Shown here in pieces: positions 53,701-61,315 of a stretch of 64,000 nucleotides of DNA. Origin of the DNA: Rhodanobacter sp. (GTDB lineage: Bacteria > Pseudomonadota > Gammaproteobacteria > Xanthomonadales > Rhodanobacteraceae); NCBI GenBank assembly GCA_024711345.1, contig JANJTA010000021.1, forward strand, positions 1-64,000. Direction: 5' to 3'. Every line of letters begins with the position of its first letter. The first letter of the stretch is position 1. A model generated the notes under the pieces. It was not told the DNA's origin, did not search any database, and was given only the letters and a program-made list of their open reading frames with translations. The position numbers were made by a program, and so were the translations under genes.

Positions 53701-53938
53701 CATCGACGACACCGTGGAATACATCCGCAGCCACGCTCGCGTCGGCAACTGCTACGTCAACCGCAACCAGATCGGCGCGGTGGTCGGCGTGCAGCCGTTC
53801 GGCGGCGAAAGCCTCTCCGGCACCGGCCCGAAGGCCGGCGGCCCGCACTACCTGCTGCGCTTCGCCGGCGAACGCACGCTCACCATCAACACCACCGCCG
53901 CCGGTGGCAACGCGTCGTTGCTGACCATCGGGGAATAA
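50783..53938 (+). CDS. putA: Bifunctional proline dehydrogenase / delta-1-pyrroline-5-carboxylate dehydrogenase
   Basis: 1051 residues from GTG at 50783 (an ATG at 50795 is possible). PutA turns proline into glutamate in two steps and channels the intermediate. The proline dehydrogenase barrel has SVDAEEADRLELSLDI, RLVKGAYWDAEIKRAQ and ATHNAHSIAAV. The aldehyde dehydrogenase half has ISPWNFPLAIFLGQ, FTGSTETAWAIN, ETGGQNAMIADSSALPEQ and the catalytic C839 in AGQRCSAAR. There is no N-terminal ribbon-helix-helix and no extra C-terminal domain, so this is a short, non-DNA-binding PutA that cannot repress its own gene. TACAAT near 50736 could be a -10. Confidence 0.95.
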   Translation: MTQAMLRPELPADGAPARARITAAWLRDETEAVNDLLAQATLPPAEREQVIDVAAGLVTRVRARAKDQSAVESFMRQYDLSSEEGVLLMCVAEALLRIPDKATADKLIRDKLGEADWKKHLGQSESLFVNASTWGLMLTGHLVQLAEETRRDFTGALKRLAGRAGEPAIRLAVRQAMRIMGHQFVMGQTIDEALDRCAKKEYAIYRYSYDMLGESALTAETAERYQEDYRRAIARIGARGPFANHTDAPSISVKLSALHPRYEVAKREIARRDLTAKLLELSQLAMQQGIALSVDAEEADRLELSLDIIGDVFAHPSLEGWNGLGIVVQAYSKRTPFVIDWLIETARASGRRWYVRLVKGAYWDAEIKRAQEQGLPGYPLYTRKPNTDVSYLACARKLFDAGSELIYPQFATHNAHSIAAVHHIARGRPFEFQRLHGMGTDLYAEVIGKDKLNVPCRVYAPVGTHEDLLPYLVRRLLENGANTSFVNRVVDESLPVRELVADPCETVRRFASIPHPRIPLPVNLFGELRKNSMGINFSNDNELKALAEAVNAKSGPWHAAPLVPGGKGNGPTVTVTNPADRRQTVGSYVSADAALVDQALANAVAAQPDWDRLPAASRAAILEHAAEQLEARRAEFIALCVREAGKSLPDAIAEVREAADFLRYYATMARRLFGQPEQLPGPTGETNQLFLNGRGVFVCISPWNFPLAIFLGQVSAALAAGNSVIAKPAEQTSLIGYAAVKLLHEAGVPEAVLQYLPGDGAVVGAALTKDPRVAGVAFTGSTETAWAINRALAARNAPIAALIAETGGQNAMIADSSALPEQIVKDVIASAFQSAGQRCSAARVLFVQEDIADKVVGMLAGAMAELKVGDPGQLSTDVGPVIDEDAKKILVDHAARMDKEAKLIAEARLDAEVAAHGTFFAPRAYEIPALSTLTREVFGPVLHVLRWKGSELKQVVEQINATGYGLTLGVHSRIDDTVEYIRSHARVGNCYVNRNQIGAVVGVQPFGGESLSGTGPKAGGPHYLLRFAGERTLTINTTAAGGNASLLTIGE

Positions 53939-54165
53939 GGGCCGGGATCCGGGATTCGGGAAAACCTCGCCACCTTCACCTTCACCCTCGCTCTCAAGCC
54001 GGCCTGGGGGGAAGGTAGCGAGCGTGGCGTGGCCGCTCCGGCATTGCCACGGTGCCGACGCAGCGAGTAGGTTGCCTGTCATTGCATGGAGCGTTGGCAT
54101 GGCGCACGTTAGAGAGAACTGACCGGGGTTTACTCGCTGGATGGACGACTCCTGAGCGAAACGCC

Positions 54166-55581
54166 ATGCACGACGCCACGCACACCGATCTTGCCGGCAC
54201 GCTGGCGCGCCTGCGCGATGCGCAGGCACGCGAGCCGATGCCTGACTGGCCCCGCCGCGCGCAACGCCTGCGCCAACTGGAGAAGATGCTGCTGGAGCAG
54301 CGCGCGGCGTTCGCCACGGCGATCGACGCCGACTTCGGCCAGCGCCCGCGGGAGGAGACCGATCTGCTGGAGATCTTCCCCAGCCTGTCGGCGGTCCGCC
54401 ACGCGCTCGCGCATGGCCGGCGCTGGATGAAGCCGCGGCGGCGCCTGGCCGACTGGCTGTTCCTGCCCGCGAGCACCGAGCTGCGGCCGCAGCCGCGCGG
54501 CGTGGTCGGCATCATCGTGCCGTGGAACTACCCGCTCTATCTCGCGGTCGGGCCGCTGGTCGATGCGCTGGCCGCCGGCAACCGCGTGATGCTGAAGATG
54601 AGCGAGTTCACGCCGCGCTTCTCGGCGCTGTTCGCCGAACAGGCGGCGAAGTACTTTCTGCCCGACGACGTGGTCGTGGTGAACGGCGATGCCAACGTGG
54701 CGCAGGCATTCGCCGCGCTGCCGTTCGACCACCTACTGTTCACCGGCTCCACCGCGGTCGGCCACCATGTGATGCGCGCGGCCGCCGCCAACCTCACCCC
54801 GGTGACGCTGGAGCTGGGCGGCAAGTCGCCGGCGATCATCGGCCCCGGCGCGCGTTTCGGCCATGCGGTGGAGCGCATCGTGTTCGGCAAGCTGGTCAAT
54901 GCGGGGCAGACCTGCATTGCGCCGGACTACGTGCTGCTGCCGCGCGCCCGCGTGGAGGAATTCGTCGCGCTGGCCGGTGCGACGGTGGCGCGGATGTACC
55001 CGCAACTGGGGCAAAACCCGCAGTACGCCAGCATCATCTCCGACCGCCAGTATCGGCGCCTGGCGGCGCTGCGTGACGGCGCGCTGGCGGCCGGCGCGCG
55101 CGTGCATCCGCTCGGCGAGGCGACGGAAGATCCGCTGCGCCGGCTGCTGCCGCCGCAGCTGTTGACCGGGGTGGACGAGCGCATGACGGTGATGCGCGAG
55201 GAGATCTTCGGGCCGCTGCTGCCGCTGCTGCCCTACGACACGCTGGACGAGGCGATCGCCCACGTCGCCGCGCGTCCGCATCCGCTGGCCCTGTACCTGT
55301 TCGAGACGGATCGCACCCTGATCGAGCGCGTGCTGGCGCGGACCCATGCCGGCGGCGTCACGCTCAACGACACGCTGTACCACATCGCCCAGCACGGCCT
55401 GCCGTTCGGTGGCGTCGGCGCCTCCGGCACCGGCGGCTATCACGGCGAGGCCGGCTTCCGCACGTTCTCGCACCTCAAGCCGGTGTTCCGCCAGGCGCGC
55501 TGGAACGGCGCCGGTCTGCTCAACCCGCCGTACGGCGCGCGCTTCCGGCGCCTGCTCGACCTGCTGCTGCGCCGCGGCTGA
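54166..55581 (+). CDS. Coniferyl-aldehyde dehydrogenase-like enzyme
   Basis: 471 residues of the aldehyde dehydrogenase superfamily. Motifs are GIIVPWNYPLYLAVGPL, the cofactor loop FTGSTAVGHHVM, the general base Glu in LELGGKSPAII, the catalytic C250 in NAGQTCIAPDYVLLP, and EEIFGPLLPLLPY. NDTLYHIAQHGLPFGGVGASGTGGYHGEAGF is typical of the CalB subgroup, which oxidises coniferyl and other long or aromatic aldehydes. No signal or membrane anchor is seen except a hydrophobic C-terminal tail. The ATG at 54166 begins the conserved part. The 227 bp before it contain a GGGATTCGGG fragment but no recognised promoter. Confidence 0.85.
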   Translation: MHDATHTDLAGTLARLRDAQAREPMPDWPRRAQRLRQLEKMLLEQRAAFATAIDADFGQRPREETDLLEIFPSLSAVRHALAHGRRWMKPRRRLADWLFLPASTELRPQPRGVVGIIVPWNYPLYLAVGPLVDALAAGNRVMLKMSEFTPRFSALFAEQAAKYFLPDDVVVVNGDANVAQAFAALPFDHLLFTGSTAVGHHVMRAAAANLTPVTLELGGKSPAIIGPGARFGHAVERIVFGKLVNAGQTCIAPDYVLLPRARVEEFVALAGATVARMYPQLGQNPQYASIISDRQYRRLAALRDGALAAGARVHPLGEATEDPLRRLLPPQLLTGVDERMTVMREEIFGPLLPLLPYDTLDEAIAHVAARPHPLALYLFETDRTLIERVLARTHAGGVTLNDTLYHIAQHGLPFGGVGASGTGGYHGEAGFRTFSHLKPVFRQARWNGAGLLNPPYGARFRRLLDLLLRRG

Positions 55582-55655
55582 GAGCATGAATCTTTGCGAT
55601 CATCCCTAATCGCTTGAATCAAATGGACGGCCATCCATGGCCGCATTCTTCAAAC

Positions 55656-55687
55656 AAAAAAACCTCCCCGCTGCGACGGGGAGGTTT
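55656..55687 (-). terminator. Rho-independent terminator of fadL
   Basis: On the minus strand AACCTCCCCG-TCGCAG-CGGGGAGGTT forms a 10-bp stem followed by TTTTTTTG, 29 bp after the fadL stop. It also lies downstream of the convergent aldehyde dehydrogenase gene. Confidence 0.9.
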
Positions 55688-55715
55688 CATCTGCACGGTT
55701 ACCGCATGTCGGGCG

Positions 55716-57257
55716 TCAGAACTTGTACACCGCCGACAGGCCCAGCAGGTTGCCGTAGTCGTCGAAGTTGCCGGTCAGCGTGTCGCCGGTGCTGTTGGTG
55801 ATGTCGACGTGCGCGTTGTTGACGAAGATGTGCGCATACGAGGCGTTGATCTCGAAGTGCTCGCTGGCCTTGTAGCCGATGCCGATGGTGGCCATCTGGC
55901 GGGTCGAGTCCGGCACGCGCGGGCTGCGGGTGGAGAGGTGGGTCGGGCTGCTGTCGACCGCGATACCGCCGCGCAGGGTCAGCCTGTCGTTGAGGTACCA
56001 GTCGCCGCCGATCGAGGCGTAGATGGTGTTGCGCCAGTTGTACGCTTCGGACGTCTGCGGCTGCGCGTTGCCGTAGTCCACCGTCAGGTTCTTGAACACG
56101 TCCCACTTGGTCCAGGCCACGTCGACGCCGAAGCCGAACTTCTCGGCCTGGTGCCAGTAGCTCGCGCTGGCCACTGCCGGGGTGGTGAAGTCGGCGGTGC
56201 CGGTGGTGTGCGAGAACGGCGGAAGACCGGCATTCGCAAACGCCGGATTGGCCAGCAGCAGGTCATAGCCCGGCGTGGTGACGAAGTTGCCGGTGCCTTC
56301 CAGGCGGTGGCTGATCTTGGAGCGATAGTTCAGTGCCAGCTTGTCGTTCGGAGTCAGCTTCCAGTAGCCGCCCAGCTGCCAGCCGTAGCCCCAGTCGTCG
56401 CCCTTGATGCGGGCATAGCCGTCCACGCCCGGAGGGGTAAGTGCGGCCACGCCAGCCTTTGCAGCGGCGGCATCGGCTGCACCCTGCTGGGCCTGTTGCA
56501 GGATCTGCTGGATCATCGCCGCACCGGTAGCAGCGGGAATCTGTCCTGCCGCGATGGCTGCCTGGATCTGCGCGATCCCTGCCGCCGCTTGGGCGGCGCC
56601 GGCAGCGAGTTTGCCATCGATGCCGTTAATGATGCTGCCGCCCACGGCGTTGAAGTTGATCGCGCTGGTCAGCTCGGCGCTGGTCTTCTGCGCGATGAAG
56701 CTGGCGCCGAGACTGAAATTGTCGCTGACGTCGAACGACGCCGACAGCGTGGCGTCGAGCGACTGGAACTTGGACTTGATGCCGTGGTAGCGGCCGACCC
56801 AATCCTTGTCGTACTCGGTCTGGAAGCCGAACGGCACCGAGAAGCCCGCGCCAATGTGCACGCGGTCGCTGACCTGGGTGGCGAAGAACAGCGCCGGCAC
56901 CGGCAAGGTGGTGCCGGCATCGCCGCCGTTGCCGCCGCTGATCGGGCGATCCAGCACGTCATGCGCGCTGCCGTCGAACTTGGCGCTGAAATTGATGGCG
57001 GTGACGTCGGCCTGCAGGTAGGTACCCTTCAGCTCGGACATCGCGGCCGGGTTGTTGACCACCACCGAGGCGTCGCCGCCGGCGGTAGCGGAGCCCGCAA
57101 AGGCGCGGCCCAGGCCCTTGGCGCTGTTTTCCTTGAGCTGGAACGCACTGGCATCCGCGCTCGTGGGTGCGGCCAGGGCGCCCACGACCGCGATGCTCAG
57201 CGCGGCGAGCGCCAGTGGACGGGCGGCGCCCGTGAGGGAACGGAAAGACGTGTGCAT
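55716..57257 (-). CDS. fadL: FadL/OmpP1-type long-chain fatty acid transporter
   Basis: 513 residues. After a signal peptide ending TSADASA, the mature N-terminus FQLKENSAKGLGRAFAGSAT, with the NPAAM motif in VVNNPAAMSEL, is the hatch segment of FadL. A 14-strand barrel follows and ends AVYKF with the terminal Phe needed for outer-membrane insertion. Residues about 215-285 form an Ala/Gln-rich insert (AAQAAAGIAQIQAAIAAG, AAMIQQILQQAQQGAADAAA) expected to be helical and to sit in an extracellular loop. CAGGAG before ATG 57257 decides the start. A PsrA/FadR-like operator lies upstream. Confidence 0.92.
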   Translation of the reverse strand: MHTSFRSLTGAARPLALAALSIAVVGALAAPTSADASAFQLKENSAKGLGRAFAGSATAGGDASVVVNNPAAMSELKGTYLQADVTAINFSAKFDGSAHDVLDRPISGGNGGDAGTTLPVPALFFATQVSDRVHIGAGFSVPFGFQTEYDKDWVGRYHGIKSKFQSLDATLSASFDVSDNFSLGASFIAQKTSAELTSAINFNAVGGSIINGIDGKLAAGAAQAAAGIAQIQAAIAAGQIPAATGAAMIQQILQQAQQGAADAAAAKAGVAALTPPGVDGYARIKGDDWGYGWQLGGYWKLTPNDKLALNYRSKISHRLEGTGNFVTTPGYDLLLANPAFANAGLPPFSHTTGTADFTTPAVASASYWHQAEKFGFGVDVAWTKWDVFKNLTVDYGNAQPQTSEAYNWRNTIYASIGGDWYLNDRLTLRGGIAVDSSPTHLSTRSPRVPDSTRQMATIGIGYKASEHFEINASYAHIFVNNAHVDITNSTGDTLTGNFDDYGNLLGLSAVYKF

Positions 57258-57323
57258 CGCTGGCTCCTGCATGATGTTGAAACAGCTCGGATGGTGACGA
57301 AAAGCTCGGCCGGAAGAACAATT

Positions 57324-57341
57324 TCATACGCGCGTTTGAAC
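57324..57341. promoter_or_regulatory. PsrA/FadR-like operator upstream of fadL
   Basis: TTCATACGCGCGTTTGAA is an 18-bp palindrome with a single mismatched pair. The TTCAAAC-N4-GTTTGAA form is that of TetR-type fatty-acid regulators (PsrA and related FadR). The site is 67 bp upstream of the fadL start, where a repressor would cover or adjoin the promoter. Confidence 0.6.
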
Positions 57342-57506
57342 TTCCTGCGCAGGACTCTGCCCTGTTGGATCAGGCGTTGCAAGTGCGGTCGCAACAAATA
57401 ACTAACGAGCGCATTTCAATCGGACAGGCAGACTGCACGAGAGGTCCCATGCCCCCGCGCTGCTACTCTCGGCAGTCCGCGTTCGTCTGCCCTCCACGGT
57501 GCCGCC

Positions 57507-57800
57507 ATGCAATGTTTCGTCTACGCCAGCCTGCGCAAAGCCGACAGCTATCTGTGGCTGGCCCAGCGCGACGCGTTCGACACCTTGCCCGAGCCGCTGG
57601 TGCTGCTGTTGGGCGAGTTGCGTTTCGTGATGGAAGTGCAGTTGGACGAGGCCCGCAGGCTGCCGGTCGAAGACACCGCGCAGGTGCTCGAACATCTGCG
57701 CACGCAAGGTTGGCACCTGCAACTGCCGCCGCAGGAAACCCTGGCCGCCGCCAACCACCCCGCCTATACCCACGCGCCGCGGGATGATCGGGACGAATGA
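57507..57800 (+). CDS. ycgL: YcgL-domain protein
   Basis: 97 residues, the full YcgL fold: MQCFVYASLRKADSYLWL at the start, FDTLPEPLVLLLGELRFVMEVQLDE in the middle and VLEHLRTQGWHLQLPPQE near the end. YcgL is a small conserved gammaproteobacterial protein of unknown function, often beside rnd or minCDE; neither is present here. It lies divergent from fadL and 70 bp upstream of the ankyrin gene. Confidence 0.9.
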   Translation: MQCFVYASLRKADSYLWLAQRDAFDTLPEPLVLLLGELRFVMEVQLDEARRLPVEDTAQVLEHLRTQGWHLQLPPQETLAAANHPAYTHAPRDDRDE

Positions 57801-57858
57801 ATCGCGCATCATGGGCTCGCGTTAACGCCCGGTTACCGCCTGCGCCGCCAACGATTTC

Positions 57859-57870
57859 TATACTGTCCCC
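57859..57870 (+). promoter_or_regulatory. -10 box six bases before the ankyrin gene (leaderless start)
   Basis: TATACT at 57859-57864 is followed after six bases by the ATG at 57871, so the first transcribed base would be the A of ATG. No clear -35 box was seen (TTACCG at 57833 is 20 bp away). No Shine-Dalgarno sequence precedes the ATG. Confidence 0.5.
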
Positions 57871-60800
57871 ATGACCCAGCCCAAATCGCGCCGCCGCCCG
57901 CCCTTCCTGCACGCCTTGGCCTGGTTCCTTCCCGGATGGTTCGCGGTCGCCGTCGCCGGACTGATCACCCACCCGCTGACCCTGGTCCCGCTGCTGCTGG
58001 CCAATGCGCTGACCATGGCGGCGATCTGCCATGCGATCGGCTTCGACCCCGAGCCGCGCTTCGGTCGCACCGTGCTGCGGCGTGGCGCCGCGCACCTGGT
58101 GATGTTCACCGGCTACACCGTGCTGGTGTTCGTGCTGGTGGCCTGGCCGATGCTGCAGCTGACCCATGAACCCAGCCTCAGCGCGGCGCTGGTGCTGGCC
58201 GCGGCGCTGGTGCTGGCGCTGGTCGCGCTGTGGCGGCTGTGGCCGGCGTTCGGCCTGGTGTTCGTCTGGGACGACGCCTACCCGAGCCAGCGCGACGGCT
58301 CGTGGATCTTCACCGCCACCTTGCGCAGCATCGCATTCGGCCGCCACCTGTCGCGCGAGGAGCGCTTCTTCAGCCACTTTCTGCCGGCCGCGTTCGCGCT
58401 GCTGGTGCTGGCCTTCGGCGCGATCGCGCTGACCGGCCTGTACGGCGTGCTGCCGCCGGAGCCGCGCATTGCCGCGCTGGCGATCTACGCCGTGGCGCTG
58501 CTGCCGCTGGGCTGCCTGGTGATCGCCAACCGCACGCTGCGCGCCCTGTTGTGCGAACGCCAGCAGCCGCGCCGCCGCGGCGACCACGACCCGCGCGCGG
58601 CCAGCGCGCCGCGGCCGGTGCTGAGCGAGCAGGAACGCACCGCCGGCACGCCCGAGCAGGCCGCCGCGCTGCTGGCCGCCACCCGCGATGGCGACATCGA
58701 GCGCGCGCTGGCGCTGGTCGAGGTCGGTGCCGATCCCGACACCGCGCCGCCCGGCGACGACCGCGACCAGCGCCCGGTACTGATGCTGGCCGCCCTGCTG
58801 CCCGACACCCGCCTGCTGCGCGCGTTGATCGCCAGGGGCGCCGACGTCAATCGCGCCAGCGGCGGCATCACCCCATTGCTGGCCGCCACCCGCGACAGCT
58901 GGCATGGCCGCGCCGAGGCGGTGCTGACCCTGCTGGCCAACGGCGCCAGCCCGCTGGTCACCGACGCCGAGGGCAACACCCCGCTGCATGGCGCCGTGCT
59001 CAGCGCCGACGCCGGCGTGGCGGCGATGCTGCTGGACGCGGCCGCGCCGATCAACGCCCTGAACAAGGCCGGCGTCAGCCCGCTGGCCACCGCCTGTCGC
59101 GCCGCCAACTGGCCACTGGTGAAGTTCCTGCTGGAACGCGGCGCCAAGCCGGCCCCGGCCGACGGCGAACCGGCGCTGGTCGCCGCCGCCGGCATTGCCG
59201 ACGACGACGCCGAAGGGGTGAAGCTGCTGCTCAAGCAGCGTGCCGCGGTCAACGCGGTCGACACCCGGCACCGCCATGCGCTGCTCGCCGCCGCCGCCGA
59301 AGGCCATGAACAGATCGCCCGCGCGCTGTGCGCCGCCGGCGCCGACGTCAACCTGGTCGATCGCCACGGCAGCAGCGCGCTGATGGAAGCGGCGCGTGCC
59401 GGTGCCGGCGGCATCGTGCAGCTGCTGGCCGAGGCGCAGGCGGATGCCGGCCTGCGCGACAGCCACGGCCGCGATGCGCTGACCCTGGCCTGCCAGTCGC
59501 CGCGCGCGCACGCCGACACCGTGCGCGCCTTGCTCGCGCTGGGCGCCGACCCGAAGGCGGCCGGCGGCGACGGCCGCAGCGCGCTCGATCACGCCGCCGG
59601 CGCCGGGCGCTGGGACCTGGTCGCCCTGCTCGACCCCGACACGCCGCTGCCGGCCAGCCTCAGCCACGACGTGCTGGCCGAAGGCAACGACACCCCGGCC
59701 CATCTGCTGGACGCGCTGCGCTTCGGCCACTGGGCGATCGTCTCCGGCTTCGCCGAACGCGTGCGCGAGTGGCCGCAGGCGGCGCTGGCCCGCTTGTACC
59801 TGGAACTCGCCGCGCCGGGTCTGGGCGCGGCGCGCCGCTGGCTGCTCGACCACGGCCTCGATGCCGAGGCCCGACTGGAAGCGCCGCGCATCGACGACGC
59901 CGAAACCGCCGACGCGCCGCACCTGCCGCCGCTGGGCCAGCGCCTGTTCGACGCCTTGCTGGCGCAGTTGCCGGACGCCACCGAGGCGCTGGACGACCTG
60001 CTGCAGGCCGGCGCCAGCCCGGCCGGCGCCGGCCTGCTGGCGCAGGCGCTGGTGCACCTGAACGGGGCCGCGCAAGGTGCCGCGCTGCCGCTGAACCTGC
60101 TCGAGCGCGGCGCCGACCCGTTCGGTGCCGACGCTCGCGAGCGCACGCCGCTGCAGCTGGCCGCGGCCCACGCGCAGCTGCCGCTGCTGCAGGCGCTGCT
60201 GCTGCGCGGCAGCGACCCGAACACACGCGACCGCGATGGCCGCACGCCGCTGTTCGCCGCGCTGGAGCACGGCGCGCAGGCGCTGCCGCTGGTGCGCGCG
60301 CTGATTGCCCACGGCGCCAACCCCGAGGCCACCGACGCGAACGGCGAAACCCCGCTGGGCCTGGCGCTGGAGCACCCGGCGGTGGAGCGCTGGCTGGACT
60401 GGCGCGACTGGCCGCGGCCGAACCGGGCGCTGCGCGCCGACGACCTGCCCGCCGCCGCCAAGGCCGGCGCGCTGGCCAGCGTGCAGCGCCTGCTGGAACT
60501 GGGCTTCGCGGTGGACACCCGCGACGAGCAGGGCGCCACCGCGCTGCTGCATGCCTGCGGCGCCGGCCACCGCGACATCGCCGCCTGCCTGCTCGACGCC
60601 GGCGCGGACGCCACGCTGCCGGCGCGCAGCGGCGTCACCCCGCTGGCCGCCGCGGTGGCGGCGCGCCGCGACACGCTGGTCGCCCTGCTGCTGCAGCGCC
60701 AGATCGAGGTCGACCAGCGCCTGCCGAACCAGGCCACCGCACTGATGGTGGCCGCCGCGATGGGCTATCCGGAAATCGTCGAGCAGCTGCTGGACGCCGG

Positions 60801-61311
60801 CGCCGCGGTCAACGCGGTCGACGACGCCGGGCGCAGCGCGCTGCACGCGGCGGCGCAGTTCGGTTTCGAACACAACGACAGCCTGCGTGCACGGCGCCTG
60901 TTCGACCGCCTGCTCAAGCACGGCGCCGACATCAACCACGCCGACCACGAGGGCAAGACGCCGCTGCTGCTGCTGCTCGGCGCGCAACTGCGCCCGGGCA
61001 GCGCCTGCGACGCCACCCATCTGGGCGCGCTGGTGCCGCTGCTGCTGGAGGCCGGCGCCAGGGTCGAACCGGCCGACCAGCGCGGGGTCACCGCGCTGCA
61101 CGCCTGCGCCATGCACGCGCTGCTGCCGCCGGCGCGCGTGTTGCTGTCGCGCGGCGCCGACCGCAACGCGGCCGATGCGTTCGGGCGCACCGCGGCCGAC
61201 GTGGCGCGGCAACTGGGCTATGTGGACATCGCCCACGAGCTGGCCGCACGCAGCAGCGCGATCCCCAGCGTGCGGCAGACCCTGCGCCAGCCGGCGCAGC
61301 CCTCGGACTGA
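57871..61311 (+). CDS. Large membrane-anchored ankyrin-repeat protein
   Basis: 1146 residues. The first about 230 hold five hydrophobic helices (around 18-50, 73-95, 105-130, 165-190 and 195-215). The rest, from about 255, is an array of some 20 ankyrin repeats with recurrent L-L-x-x-G-A-x-x-N/D-x-x-D and G-x-T-P-L/A-L elements (GGITPLLAATRDS, EGNTPLHGAVL, NERGATALLH-like EQGATALLHAC, LPNQATALMVAA, AGRSALHAAAQFG). One degenerate stretch around 600-700 carries an acidic Asp/Ala-rich linker. Such a protein is expected in the inner membrane with a cytoplasmic repeat scaffold. Its partner is unknown. Confidence 0.88.
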   Translation: MTQPKSRRRPPFLHALAWFLPGWFAVAVAGLITHPLTLVPLLLANALTMAAICHAIGFDPEPRFGRTVLRRGAAHLVMFTGYTVLVFVLVAWPMLQLTHEPSLSAALVLAAALVLALVALWRLWPAFGLVFVWDDAYPSQRDGSWIFTATLRSIAFGRHLSREERFFSHFLPAAFALLVLAFGAIALTGLYGVLPPEPRIAALAIYAVALLPLGCLVIANRTLRALLCERQQPRRRGDHDPRAASAPRPVLSEQERTAGTPEQAAALLAATRDGDIERALALVEVGADPDTAPPGDDRDQRPVLMLAALLPDTRLLRALIARGADVNRASGGITPLLAATRDSWHGRAEAVLTLLANGASPLVTDAEGNTPLHGAVLSADAGVAAMLLDAAAPINALNKAGVSPLATACRAANWPLVKFLLERGAKPAPADGEPALVAAAGIADDDAEGVKLLLKQRAAVNAVDTRHRHALLAAAAEGHEQIARALCAAGADVNLVDRHGSSALMEAARAGAGGIVQLLAEAQADAGLRDSHGRDALTLACQSPRAHADTVRALLALGADPKAAGGDGRSALDHAAGAGRWDLVALLDPDTPLPASLSHDVLAEGNDTPAHLLDALRFGHWAIVSGFAERVREWPQAALARLYLELAAPGLGAARRWLLDHGLDAEARLEAPRIDDAETADAPHLPPLGQRLFDALLAQLPDATEALDDLLQAGASPAGAGLLAQALVHLNGAAQGAALPLNLLERGADPFGADARERTPLQLAAAHAQLPLLQALLLRGSDPNTRDRDGRTPLFAALEHGAQALPLVRALIAHGANPEATDANGETPLGLALEHPAVERWLDWRDWPRPNRALRADDLPAAAKAGALASVQRLLELGFAVDTRDEQGATALLHACGAGHRDIAACLLDAGADATLPARSGVTPLAAAVAARRDTLVALLLQRQIEVDQRLPNQATALMVAAAMGYPEIVEQLLDAGAAVNAVDDAGRSALHAAAQFGFEHNDSLRARRLFDRLLKHGADINHADHEGKTPLLLLLGAQLRPGSACDATHLGALVPLLLEAGARVEPADQRGVTALHACAMHALLPPARVLLSRGADRNAADAFGRTAADVARQLGYVDIAHELAARSSAIPSVRQTLRQPAQPSD

Positions 61312-61315
61312 GCCG

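Noticed and set aside
50666..54229. 1187-codon minus-strand frame opposite putA
   Set aside because: It mirrors the putA codon pattern and has no recognisable protein motif, whereas putA on the plus strand is complete.
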